A stretch of 64,000 nucleotides of DNA. Source: Coprousia sp963931435. Its GTDB lineage: Bacteria > Actinomycetota > Coriobacteriia > Coriobacteriales > Coriobacteriaceae. Location: the NCBI GenBank assembly GCA_963931435.1, contig OZ007012.1, positions 558,001 to 622,000 on the forward strand, read 5' to 3'. A program made the position numbers and the translations under genes. Positions 8,298 to 17,308 of this stretch are shown in pieces (positions within the stretch are counted from its first letter, which is position 1; every line of letters starts with the position of its first letter). The notes below the pieces were generated by a model that was not told the origin of the DNA, made no database searches, and saw only the letters and a program-made list of their open reading frames with translations.

Positions 8298-9473
8298 ATG
8301 CAGAGCTTCGATTTCTCATATCCCACCACGGTCCACTTCGGCGAGGGCGCGCTGGCGCGCTCGCTTCCCGGCGAGCTCGCCCGGGTCGGCAAGACGGTCA
8401 TGCTCGCCTACGGCGGTGGCTCCATCAAACGGAACGGCATCTACGACGAGGTCATGAAGCTTCTGGCCGAGGCCGACAAGGACGTCGTCGAGTTCGGCGG
8501 CATCATGCCCAATCCCACCTACGCCAAGGTCCAGGAGGGCGCCGCCCTTGCCCGGGAGCATGACGTCGATTTCATCTTGGCCGTGGGCGGCGGCAGCGTC
8601 ATCGACTGCGTCAAGATGGTCTCGGTGCAGGCCGTGACCTCGCGCGACGTCTGGGCCATGGAGTTCTCCGAGCACGAGTTCCCCGATCCCGCTTCCGGCA
8701 TTCCGTGCGGCGCGGTGCTGACCATCTTCGGCACCGGTGCCGAGATGAACAACGGCGCGGTCATCACCAACGAGGCTACCAAGCAGAAGAACGGCATGGG
8801 GGGCGCGTTCCACCGCTTCGCCGTGCTCGACCCCGCCTACACGCTCTCGGCGCCCATGAAGCAGGCCGTGTCCGGTGCCTTCGACATGCTCTCGCACAGC
8901 ATGGAGACCTACTTCGGCACGCCCTACGACAACAACCTCTCCGATCGCTTCGCGCTCGCCAACATGCGCGCGATCATCGACAACACCCGCGCGATGATCG
9001 CCGCGCCCGAGGATCTCGCCCCGCGCAGCGAGCTCTTCTGGGCGAGTGCTATGGCCGAGAACGGGATCTTAAAGATCGGCAAGGCCACGGCGTTCCAGGC
9101 GCATATGATCGAGCACCAGCTGGGCGCCTACACCGACTGCAACCACGGCTTCGGTCTCGCGGTCATCCATCCCACGATGTACCGCCACATGGTGGAGGGT
9201 GCGCCCGAGCAGTTTGCGCGCTTCGCCGTCGAGGTGTGGGGCGTGGACCCGGCGGGCAAGAGCGATCTCGAGGTGGCGCGTGCCGGCATCGATGCACTCG
9301 AGGCCTACATCGCCGAGATCGGCTTGCCGCGGACGCTCTCCGACATGGGCATCGCGGGCGAGGGCGCAGACGAGATGCTCCGCGCCGTGGCCGATTCCAC
9401 GATTATCATCACGAGCGCGCCCAAGGTGCTCGACGCCAACGAGATCTACGAGATCCTCGAGGCGTGCAAGTAG
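8298..9473 (+). CDS. Iron-containing alcohol dehydrogenase (butanol dehydrogenase/YqhD-like)
   Basis: The 391-residue protein is a group III alcohol dehydrogenase using a divalent metal and NAD(P)H to interconvert aldehydes and alcohols. The dinucleotide motif GGGSVIDCVKM lies near residue 95. Metal-ligand motifs are visible: Asp and His in GAFDMLSHSMETYF, and two His in HQLGAYTDCNHGFGLAVIHP. Length and the N-terminal PTTVHFGEGAL match the BDH/YqhD branch, often NADPH-dependent. A strong ribosome binding site (AAGGAAGAGAGG) precedes the ATG, and a perfect 10-bp-stem terminator follows the stop. With the neighbouring aldo/keto reductases it would convert aldehydes to alcohols as a fermentative or detoxifying step. 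Confidence 0.92.
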   Translation: MQSFDFSYPTTVHFGEGALARSLPGELARVGKTVMLAYGGGSIKRNGIYDEVMKLLAEADKDVVEFGGIMPNPTYAKVQEGAALAREHDVDFILAVGGGSVIDCVKMVSVQAVTSRDVWAMEFSEHEFPDPASGIPCGAVLTIFGTGAEMNNGAVITNEATKQKNGMGGAFHRFAVLDPAYTLSAPMKQAVSGAFDMLSHSMETYFGTPYDNNLSDRFALANMRAIIDNTRAMIAAPEDLAPRSELFWASAMAENGILKIGKATAFQAHMIEHQLGAYTDCNHGFGLAVIHPTMYRHMVEGAPEQFARFAVEVWGVDPAGKSDLEVARAGIDALEAYIAEIGLPRTLSDMGIAGEGADEMLRAVADSTIIITSAPKVLDANEIYEILEACK

Positions 9474-9512
9474 CGCCCGCACGACAGCAGCGGATGATGG
9501 CATTGGTTGATT

Positions 9513-9550
9513 CGCCCCGCAGGTTATTGAACTGCGGGGCGTTCTGGTTT
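9513..9550 (+). terminator. Intrinsic terminator after the alcohol dehydrogenase
   Basis: CGCCCCGCAG pairs perfectly with CTGCGGGGCG across a 9-base loop and is followed by a T-rich tract (TTCTGGTTT). Confidence 0.8.
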
Positions 9551-9854
9551 GAGGTGTGGGGCGGGCGCGCTCCGCGGGCGCAGACGTGCAGTCCTAAGCG
9601 CTTCCTCAACAGACAGTTGATGCAACGCGCGATTTTGCCGCGTCAGCGGTGGTGCGTGATGCGACGGATAAACTATCAAGCGCGCTGCGTGAATCGCGTG
9701 CGTTGCCCTTATCCTGATCGCCCGCGTTCGCGAGCAACCCCTTACAAAGCCCTGACGTACCCTTTTGCCCGCCGGGAGTACGGCAAAGACGGGATAGCGC
9801 TATCTGAGGAGCGGGGATAGGGCAGCCTGGAGTAATAGGGCAGCCCGTAGGGAA

Positions 9855-9903
9855 GCGAGCTGCAAGCACGCTTTGCCAGAAAGACAGCATGTTTGCAGCT
9901 CGC
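9855..9903. repeat. Inverted repeat downstream of a minus-strand ORF remnant
   Basis: GCGAGCTGCAA (9855-9865) and TTGCAGCTCGC (9893-9903) form a perfect 11-bp stem with a 27-base loop. It follows the stop codon of the minus-strand remnant at 9914 and may be its old terminator. The rest of 9551-9850 shows no supportable gene. Confidence 0.45.
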
Positions 9904-9913
9904 TTGTTTCCCG

Positions 9914-10057
9914 CTAGATCTTCTCGGGCAGATAGACCAGGTTGCCTCGACCGCCGTCGACACGCTGGCGCTTCTCGTCGTCCATCTTCTTGGCCATGAG
10001 CGCGGGCTGGCCCGTGAACTTCATGTGCAGAGCGCGCGCCGCGAGCGCGCCGCCCCA
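9914..10057 (-). pseudogene. Unrecognised C-terminal coding remnant
   Basis: A short minus-strand frame ends in a stop at 9914-9916 and reads ALAARALHMKFTGQPALMAK, then a charged stretch and GGRGNLVYLPEKI. The regular amphipathic, charged composition looks like the C-terminus of a real enzyme rather than chance, but there is no start or ribosome binding site and a TGA closes the frame upstream at 10058-10060. I cannot name the family. It may be the tail of a gene lost by deletion next to the esterase. Confidence 0.3.
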
Positions 10058-10090
10058 TCATGTTCGGACGATTGGGCGGACGGCGAACGC

Positions 10091-10894
10091 CTAGACCGAG
10101 CGCTTGCCCATCTTGGCGTAGATGTCGTCGCGCGGGATCCAGTCGAGAAAGCGCTCGACCTCGAGGTCCCAGAAGCGCCACTCGTGGGTGTAGCCCTCCA
10201 CGGCATCCCAGGTGATGTCGGCGCCCAGGCCCTTGAGCTCGTCGACGAACGCGGTGTTTGCCTCGTAGAGGAAGTCCTCGGTGCCGCAGGCGATGTAGAG
10301 CGGCGGGAGCTTCACGCCCGCCTCGACATCCTTCTTGGCGAGCGCTGCCAGATCGTATTCCTCGGGCAGCGGCGCGCCCTGATCGCCTATATGGACGTTG
10401 TTCGCCAGCGTTTCGGGGTTGATGCCGATACCGCCCGAGAACGACCCGATGGCGCGGTAGCGTTCGGGGTGCGCGAGTCCGTGATACAGCGCCCCAAAGC
10501 CGCCCATCGAGAGGCCGGCGATGTAGGTTTCCTCGGGCTTGGCGGAAACGGGGAAGTAGTTGGTCACGAACTCGGGCAGCTCGACGTCGACGAAGCGCTT
10601 GAAGTCGTCGCCGCCGACTTTGGCATAGCCCTTGTTCTCGGCAGACATGGTGACCACGGCGATGCGGCGCTCCTCGGCGTACATCTCGACGTTGGAGTAG
10701 CCCATCCACTGCGCGTGGTTGTTGCCAAAGCCGTGCAGCAGGTAGAGTACCGGGAAGGGCGCCGGCAACTGGTGCGAGGGGGTCTCGCCGGTGAGACCGA
10801 GCGACTCCGGGCAGGTCACCGACGGCACCACCACCGAGATGTCGACGGCGCGGTTGAGCACATACGAATAGAAGTTGGTAACGGAACGTGCCAT
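10091..10894 (-). CDS. Esterase of the tributyrin esterase/esterase D alpha-beta hydrolase family
   Basis: The 267-residue protein has an alpha/beta-hydrolase layout: an oxyanion-side motif LYLLHGFGNNHAQW near the start, nucleophile elbow GLSMGGFGA, and the late segments CGTEDFLYEANTAF (acid) and GYTHEWRFWDLEVERFL (His). It probably hydrolyses short acyl esters in the cytoplasm; no signal peptide is seen. AAGGAG lies 5 bases before the ATG at 10894; upstream in-frame codons lack such a site. A second member of the family occurs at 41127 within the beta-glucoside genes, sharing GLSMGG and CGTEDFLY. The gene stands alone between an ORF remnant and the ABC importer. Confidence 0.88.
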   Translation of the reverse strand: MARSVTNFYSYVLNRAVDISVVVPSVTCPESLGLTGETPSHQLPAPFPVLYLLHGFGNNHAQWMGYSNVEMYAEERRIAVVTMSAENKGYAKVGGDDFKRFVDVELPEFVTNYFPVSAKPEETYIAGLSMGGFGALYHGLAHPERYRAIGSFSGGIGINPETLANNVHIGDQGAPLPEEYDLAALAKKDVEAGVKLPPLYIACGTEDFLYEANTAFVDELKGLGADITWDAVEGYTHEWRFWDLEVERFLDWIPRDDIYAKMGKRSV

Positions 10895-11140
10895 ACGGGC
10901 TCCTTTTCTTGGGGATGTTGTCCGTGATGATTGTAGGCGATGAGGGCATATCCATCGTGGAGGCGTCGGCGAAGTGCCGCCGATGCGCCGGCGGGGCATG
11001 GGGCAAGGACTCTATGCGAAAATCGGGGCGTGATCGGAGCTCCCAGACATTCTTCCGAATACGCGTCGCGGATATCTGTGTTATCAAGTTATGTAACATA
11101 TCGTCACTTAATATCAGGCATACAAGCTAAGGAGCAAGGT

Positions 11141-11239
11141 ATGGATGCCGCTACGTTTTTGGCCAGGCGGGCAATCTGGAGGACGCGCCGCGACGGAACA
11201 CGGCAGGACGGAGCGCCCTCTCGGGTCGGTCTACGTTGA
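11141..11239 (+). CDS. Possible 32-residue small ORF upstream of the ABC importer
   Basis: The ATG is well placed behind AAGGAG (spacing about 7) and opens a 32-codon frame starting MDAATFLARRAIWRT, then Arg-rich. It may be the 5' end of a decayed gene or a leader peptide; no known family is recognised. An AT-rich stretch (11080-11125) upstream could hold a promoter. The rest of 10895-11407 contains only the putative promoter of the importer and no other gene. Confidence 0.25.
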   Translation: MDAATFLARRAIWRTRRDGTRQDGAPSRVGLR

Positions 11240-11308
11240 GCCGTCGGCGAACGGCGGCGGCCGTGCGACGAGCGGTGTGCAAGGTTAACACTTCGTGACG
11301 TCCGGGGC

Positions 11309-11336
11309 TTGGCGAGGACCTTCACTATCATAAAAC
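11309..11336 (+). promoter_or_regulatory. Putative promoter of the ABC importer genes
   Basis: TTGGCG (-35) and TAAAAC (-10) are separated by 16 bases, about 70 bases upstream of the first substrate-binding protein. The match is moderate. No T-box or known riboswitch motif was seen between this and the start codon. Confidence 0.4.
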
Positions 11337-11407
11337 TCTATCCGGCTCGGGCCCGTGCCCGCGGTCGGGTGGGGGAAGTATCCATCTTCGTATGAAGGAG
11401 CTCGCAC

Positions 11408-12412
11408 ATGAAGCGACTCAAGACCCTTGGCGCGGCCCTGGCGACGGGAGCCCTCGCTCTCGCGCTCGCGGCCTGCGGCGGAAACGGCGGTACGGCGGAG
11501 GGCTCGGCCAGCACGTCTGGCGACGCCGCCGGCACTACGTATAAGATCGGCGTCCTGCAGCTCACCGAGCACGCGGCGCTCGACGCCGCCAACGAGGGCT
11601 TTGTCGCGGCGCTCGATGACTCGGGCATCTCCTACGAGATCGACCAGCAGAACGCCCAGAACGACCAGCCCACCTGCCAGACCATCGCGTCCAAGCTCGT
11701 GAACGACGGCGACGACCTCATCCTCGCCATCGGCACGCCGGCCGCGCAGGCGGTCGCGAGCGCCACGACCGACATCCCCGTCATCGGCACCGCCATCACC
11801 GACTTCGCCGAGTCGGGTCTCGTGGCCGACAACGACGCCCCCGGCGGCAACGTGACGGGCTCCTCCGACCTGACGCCCGTCGCCGACCAGATCGACCTGC
11901 TCCAGCAGCTCGTGCCCGACGCCAAGACCGTCGGTTTGCTCTACTGCACCGCCGAGGCCAACTCCGAGGTTCAGATCGAGATGGCCGAGGAGGCCCTCGA
12001 CGAGGCGGGTATCGCCCATGAGCGCTACACCGTCTCGAGCTCCAACGAGATTCAGCAGGTCGTGGAGTCGATGGTGGGCAACGTGGACGCCGTCTACACC
12101 CCGACCGACAACACCATCGCCGCCGGCATGTCCACGGTGGCCATGGTCGCCAACGAGAACAAGCTGCCGGTGATCGTGGGCTGCGACACCATGGTCGAGG
12201 ACGGCGGCCTCGCCTCGTACAGCATCAACTACTACGACCTCGGGTACAAGGCGGGCCAGATGGCCGTGCGCATCCTCACCGAGGGCGCCGACCCGGCCGA
12301 GATGCCCATCGAGTACCTCGCGGCGGAGGATTGCCAGCTCATCGCCAACCAGCAGACGGCCGATGAGGTGGGTATCGATATCTCCGGCCTCGAGGGCGCC
12401 GAGATCGTCTAG
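11408..12412 (+). CDS. ABC transporter substrate-binding lipoprotein (ABC_sub_bind, TrpX-like), Sec-exported
   Basis: The 334-residue protein carries a Sec-type lipoprotein signal (MKRLKTLGAALATGALALAL then AACGG lipobox), a short linker, and a two-lobe ABC_sub_bind domain (PF04392-like). The characteristic motifs are KIGVLQLTEHAALDAANEGF, GTPAAQAV and YTPTDNTIAAGM. Members with this architecture bind aromatic amino acids or other small organic ligands; the ligand here is unknown. A near-duplicate gene follows after 47 bp, then permease and ATPase genes. GAAGGAG precedes the ATG by 7 bases. The pair shares long identical stretches, so a recent tandem duplication is likely. Confidence 0.9.
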   Translation: MKRLKTLGAALATGALALALAACGGNGGTAEGSASTSGDAAGTTYKIGVLQLTEHAALDAANEGFVAALDDSGISYEIDQQNAQNDQPTCQTIASKLVNDGDDLILAIGTPAAQAVASATTDIPVIGTAITDFAESGLVADNDAPGGNVTGSSDLTPVADQIDLLQQLVPDAKTVGLLYCTAEANSEVQIEMAEEALDEAGIAHERYTVSSSNEIQQVVESMVGNVDAVYTPTDNTIAAGMSTVAMVANENKLPVIVGCDTMVEDGGLASYSINYYDLGYKAGQMAVRILTEGADPAEMPIEYLAAEDCQLIANQQTADEVGIDISGLEGAEIV

Positions 12413-12420
12413 TCCCAACC

Positions 12421-12439
12421 GGGCGCCCTTGGGGCGCCC
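12421..12439 (+). other. GC hairpin between tandem substrate-binding genes
   Basis: GGGCGCCC pairs with GGGCGCCC around a 3-base loop, 8 bases after the first substrate-binding stop. It has no T-run and could stabilise the upstream message or cause partial termination. Confidence 0.4.
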
Positions 12440-12459
12440 CCACAGAAAGGATGGTTACC

Positions 12460-13491
12460 ATGAGCACGATATTCGATCGCCGCACGTTCGCCAAGGGCCT
12501 CGCCGGGGCCGCCGCCGCCACGGGCGCGCTCGCGCTCGCCGGCTGCAGCGGCGAGGACGCCCCCGCCGGCAGCGCCGGCTCCGCCGCGGCCTCCGGCACC
12601 ACCTACAAGATCGGCGTGCTGCAGCTCACCGAGCACGCGGCGCTCGATGCGGCGAACGACGGCTTCGTCAAGGCACTCGACGACTCGGGCATCTCCTACG
12701 AGATCGAGCAGCAGAACGCCCAGAACGACCAGTCCGCGTGCCAGACCATCGCGCAGACGCTCGTGAACGACGGCTGCGACCTCATCCTCGCCATCGCCAC
12801 GCCCGCTGCGCAGGCGGTCGCGGGCGCGACGAGCGATATCCCCATCGTGGGTACCGCCATCACCGACTTCGCGGCGTCCGACCTGGTGGCCGACAACGAC
12901 GCGCCCGGCGGCAACCTCACGGGCACCTCGGATATGAACCCCGTCTCCGACCAGATCGACCTGCTGCAGCAGCTCGTGCCCGAGGCCAAGACCGTGGGTC
13001 TGCTCTACTGCACGGCCGAGTCCAACTCCGACATCCAGATCGCCATGGCCAAGGAGGAGCTCGCCTCCATCGGCCTGACCGGCGTGGAGTACACGGTCTC
13101 GAGCTCCAACGAGATCCAGTCGGTGGTCGAGTCGATGGTGGGCAACGTCGACGCCATCTACACGCCGACCGACAACACCATCGCCGCCGCGATGACCCAG
13201 GTCTCCTCGATCGCCAACGAGGCGAAGATCCCCACCATCTGCGGCGAGGTGGGCATGGTCGAGAACGGCGGCCTCGCATCGGTCTCCATCAACTACGAGG
13301 AGCTCGGTTACCGTGCGGGCAAGATGGCCGTGGAGATCCTCACCGAGGGCGCCGACCCGGCCGAGATGCCCATCGAGACCATGAGCGCCTCCGAGTGCGA
13401 CCTCGTCTACAACCAGCAGACGGCCGACGAGATCGGTGTGGACGTCTCGGCGCTGGCCGACGAGGGCGGCGAGGACGTCTCCGCCGCGTAA
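12460..13491 (+). CDS. ABC transporter substrate-binding lipoprotein (ABC_sub_bind), Tat-type signal
   Basis: The 343-residue protein is a close paralogue of the preceding gene over the whole mature region (KIGVLQLTEHAALDAANDGF, ESMVGNVDAIYTPTDNTIAA). Its signal is different: FDRRTFAKGLAG is a twin-arginine motif, followed by a hydrophobic run and lipobox (LALAGC). The two paralogues therefore seem to use different export routes. The start at 12460 was chosen because GAAAGG is directly adjacent to the upstream ATG (12451) but 9 bases from this one. A terminator-like hairpin separates it from the permease gene, which would keep binding protein above membrane components. Ligand unknown. Confidence 0.9.
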   Translation: MSTIFDRRTFAKGLAGAAAATGALALAGCSGEDAPAGSAGSAAASGTTYKIGVLQLTEHAALDAANDGFVKALDDSGISYEIEQQNAQNDQSACQTIAQTLVNDGCDLILAIATPAAQAVAGATSDIPIVGTAITDFAASDLVADNDAPGGNLTGTSDMNPVSDQIDLLQQLVPEAKTVGLLYCTAESNSDIQIAMAKEELASIGLTGVEYTVSSSNEIQSVVESMVGNVDAIYTPTDNTIAAAMTQVSSIANEAKIPTICGEVGMVENGGLASVSINYEELGYRAGKMAVEILTEGADPAEMPIETMSASECDLVYNQQTADEIGVDVSALADEGGEDVSAA

Positions 13492-13578
13492 GGCGGCCGC
13501 GGTCCGTTTCCACTCCATTTCGCAGGGCGCCCCGGTGGCGGCTCGCCGCGAGCCCTGTTACACTGTCTCACTACCTGC

Positions 13579-13612
13579 GCCCCGACGGGAAGACCCGTCG
13601 GGGCACCTTTTG
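13579..13612 (+). terminator. Terminator or attenuator between binding-protein and permease genes
   Basis: GCCCCGACGGG pairs perfectly with CCCGTCGGGGC across a 4-base AAGA loop and is followed by ACCTTTTG. Partial read-through would express the permease and ATPase at lower level than the two binding proteins. Confidence 0.75.
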
Positions 13613-13663
13613 CTGAACGTTGCGGGCGCCCGGCGCCCGGCACATGGATGGGGAGGAGACGAT

Positions 13664-14620
13664 ATGGGACTCGCCCTGCTCGGCGCCGTTTCCCAGGGTA
13701 TTCTCTGGGGCATCATGGTGCTCGGCGTGTTCATCACCTACAAGTTGCTCGATATCGCGGACCTGACGGTCGACGGGAGCTTCGCGCTCGGCGGCTGCGT
13801 GTGCGCCGTCATGGTGGTCGGGGGGATGGACCCCCTGCTCGCCATCCTGGTCGCCATGGTGGCCGGTATGGTCGCGGGCGCGGTCACGGGCTTTCTGCAC
13901 ACCGTGTTCGAGATCCCCGCGATCCTCGCGGGAATCCTGACGCAGATCGGCCTGTGGTCCATCAATCTGCGCATCATGGGCAAGTCCAACACGCCGCTGC
14001 TCAAGAACGCCACCATCTTTAGCGAGGTCACCGATGCCACCGGGCTCTCCACCAACGTGGGTGCCATCATCGTGGGCCTGGTCGTCGCCGTGGTCATCAT
14101 CGTGGCGCTGTACTGGTTCTTTGGGACCGAGATCGGCTCGGCCTGCCGCGCCACGGGCAACAACGAGGCCATGGTGCGCGCGCTCGGCGTCAACACCAAG
14201 GTCACCAAGATGATCGCCCTCACGCTCTCCAACGGCCTCGTGGGCCTTTCGGGCGGGCTCATCTGCGAGAGCCAGAAGTACGCCGATATCGGCATGGGCA
14301 CGGGCGCCATTGTGATCGGCCTTGCCGCCATCGTAATCGGCGAAGTGCTCTGGCGCGTGCTGCCGGGTGCCAAGCTGCACGCCTTTGGCGGGCGGCTTGC
14401 GTCGGCCGTGGTGGGCTCGGTGGTGTACTTCCTCATCCGCGCCATCGTGCTCCAGATGGGCATGGACGCCAACGACATGAAGCTCCTCTCCGCCATCATC
14501 GTGGCGCTCGCGCTCTGCGTGCCCGTGGTGTGGGAGCGCTACCAGCTGCGCCGTGCCTACGCCCGCGCCTCGCGCGAGGTGGCCGCCGTGGACGGCTCGA
14601 CCGCAGAAGGGGGGCGGTAG
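13664..14620 (+). CDS. ABC transporter permease (branched-chain amino acid/ribose-type family)
   Basis: The 318-residue protein is highly hydrophobic with about eight or nine membrane spans, starting at residue 4. The family pattern LLDIADLTVDGSFALGG followed by FGTEIGSACRATGNNEAMVR and LSNGLVGLSGGL matches BPD_transp_2-type permeases that pair with ABC_sub_bind proteins. GGGGAGGAG lies 6 bases before the ATG; the open frame extends upstream without a better start. The ATPase start follows two bases after its stop, so the two are translationally coupled. The ATPase contact is expected in the loop containing the ATGNNEAMVRALG segment. Confidence 0.92.
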   Translation: MGLALLGAVSQGILWGIMVLGVFITYKLLDIADLTVDGSFALGGCVCAVMVVGGMDPLLAILVAMVAGMVAGAVTGFLHTVFEIPAILAGILTQIGLWSINLRIMGKSNTPLLKNATIFSEVTDATGLSTNVGAIIVGLVVAVVIIVALYWFFGTEIGSACRATGNNEAMVRALGVNTKVTKMIALTLSNGLVGLSGGLICESQKYADIGMGTGAIVIGLAAIVIGEVLWRVLPGAKLHAFGGRLASAVVGSVVYFLIRAIVLQMGMDANDMKLLSAIIVALALCVPVVWERYQLRRAYARASREVAAVDGSTAEGGR

Positions 14621-14622
14621 CC

Positions 14623-15417
14623 GTGCTCAAGCTCACGCATGTTTCCAAGACCTTCAACGCCGGGACCATCAACGAGAAGCGCGCGCTCATCGACTGCAAC
14701 CTGCACCTCGCGTCCGGCGACTTTGTGACGGTGATCGGCGGCAACGGCGCCGGCAAGTCGACCCTCATGAACATGATCGCCGGCGTGTACCCCATCGACG
14801 CGGGCACGATCGTGCTCGACGGCAAGAACATCTCGCGCCTCTCCGAGCCGGCGCGCGCCCAGTACCTGGGACGCGTCTTCCAGGACCCGATGATGGGCAC
14901 CGCGGCCGACATGCAGATCGTGGAGAACCTCGCCATGGCCAAGCGCCGCGGCAAGACCCGCACGCTCGCTTGGGGCGTCACCCGCGCCGAGAAGGAGGAG
15001 TACGCCGAGCGCCTGCGCGAGCTGGGGCTCGGGCTCGAGCGTCGCCTCACGAGCAAGGTGGGCCTGCTCTCGGGCGGCCAGCGCCAGGCGCTCACGCTCC
15101 TCATGGCGACCCTCACCGAGCCCAAGCTGCTTCTGCTCGACGAGCACACCGCGGCGCTCGACCCCAAGACGGCCGCCAAGGTGCTCGCGCTCACCGAGAA
15201 GATCGTGGACGAGCGGCATCTCACCACGCTCATGGTGACGCACAACATGAACGACGCCATCCGCCTGGGCAACCGCCTCATCATGATGCACGAGGGGCGG
15301 ATCATCTACGACGTGTCCGGCGCCGAGAAGCGCTCGCTTACCGTGCAGGACCTGCTGCAGAAGTTCGAGGAGGTCTCGGGCGGCGAGCTCGCCAACGACC
15401 GTATGCTCTTGAGTTAA
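14623..15417 (+). CDS. ABC transporter ATP-binding protein
   Basis: The 264-residue ATPase has Walker A GGNGAGKST near residue 40, Q-loop RVFQDPMMG, signature LSGGQRQ, Walker B LLLLDEHTAALDP and the switch His in MVTHNM. It energises the importer formed by the upstream permease and substrate-binding lipoproteins. The GTG start is 2 bases after the permease stop, with GGGGGCGG within the permease end as ribosome binding site. An earlier in-frame start would overlap the permease by about 90 bases and lacks a site. A GC hairpin with a T-run follows the stop and ends the operon. Confidence 0.94.
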   Translation: MLKLTHVSKTFNAGTINEKRALIDCNLHLASGDFVTVIGGNGAGKSTLMNMIAGVYPIDAGTIVLDGKNISRLSEPARAQYLGRVFQDPMMGTAADMQIVENLAMAKRRGKTRTLAWGVTRAEKEEYAERLRELGLGLERRLTSKVGLLSGGQRQALTLLMATLTEPKLLLLDEHTAALDPKTAAKVLALTEKIVDERHLTTLMVTHNMNDAIRLGNRLIMMHEGRIIYDVSGAEKRSLTVQDLLQKFEEVSGGELANDRMLLS

Positions 15418-15451
15418 ACTGGGACGCCCCGCGAGGGCGGGCCGTCTGTCG

Positions 15452-15506
15452 AGCGGGCCGGGCTCCAAGCCGCGCGAGCGGTGACGGGCTCGGCCCGTTT
15501 TTGGTT
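15452..15506 (+). terminator. Terminator of the ABC importer operon
   Basis: A GC-rich imperfect stem (CGGGCC...GGCCCG as its base) ends in TTTTTGG. The upper stem is uncertain. Confidence 0.55.
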
Positions 15507-15622
15507 GCGGCGCGGCTCTGCCGTTCGCGGCGGGCGGGGCCGGCTGCTATCATGGTGAACGGTTGAATCTGCCTGCGCCGGGGCGTGGCGCGCCCCTGTG
15601 CCGGGAACACGAAAGGAACCGC

Positions 15623-17026
<1,404 letters not shown>

Positions 17027-17166
17027 GCTCTTCTCAACCAGAGCGGCCCCTCCGGGCACCGTTCCTTCGTCCTCAATCGTCGGTCGCCGCCCTAAGGCGT
17101 GCTCCCTCCTCTTTCGGACGAATCTACGGCACTTGGAGGGACCGTTGTCTTTGTTGGGATAAGTTT

Positions 17167-17215
17167 GGCCTCCCCGGCGCGTGCCCTTTTGGGCGGTGCC
17201 GGGGAGGCCTGTTTT
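17167..17215 (+). terminator. Intrinsic terminator downstream of asnS
   Basis: GGCCTCCCCGGC and GCCGGGGAGGCC form a perfect 12-bp stem around a 19-base loop, followed by TGTTTT. It is about 140 bases after the asnS stop. Confidence 0.8.
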
Positions 17216-17220
17216 CACGA

Positions 17221-17308
17221 GCGGGCGCGGCCGCGTTCGTTAGCGGGCGCGGCCGCGTTCGCGTGCGGGTGCCCCCACGTTCACCAGCGGGTGCGGTTAC
17301 GGTCGCGC
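17221..17308. repeat. Four tandem 22-bp repeats
   Basis: Four consecutive 22-bp units begin at 17221, 17243, 17265 and 17287. The first two differ only in the last 3-4 bases (core GCGGGCGCGGCCGCGTTCG); the last two are diverged. The array stops exactly at the stop codon of the minus-strand glucosidase, so it lies in that gene's 3' untranslated region. Confidence 0.8.

Noticed and set aside
11240..11407. Possible T-box or riboswitch before the TrpX-like binding protein
   Set aside because: No T-box TGGNACCGCG sequence, specifier stem or known riboswitch core could be found.
17221..17308. Tandem repeats considered as a CRISPR array
   Set aside because: The units are contiguous without spacers and no cas genes are in the window.
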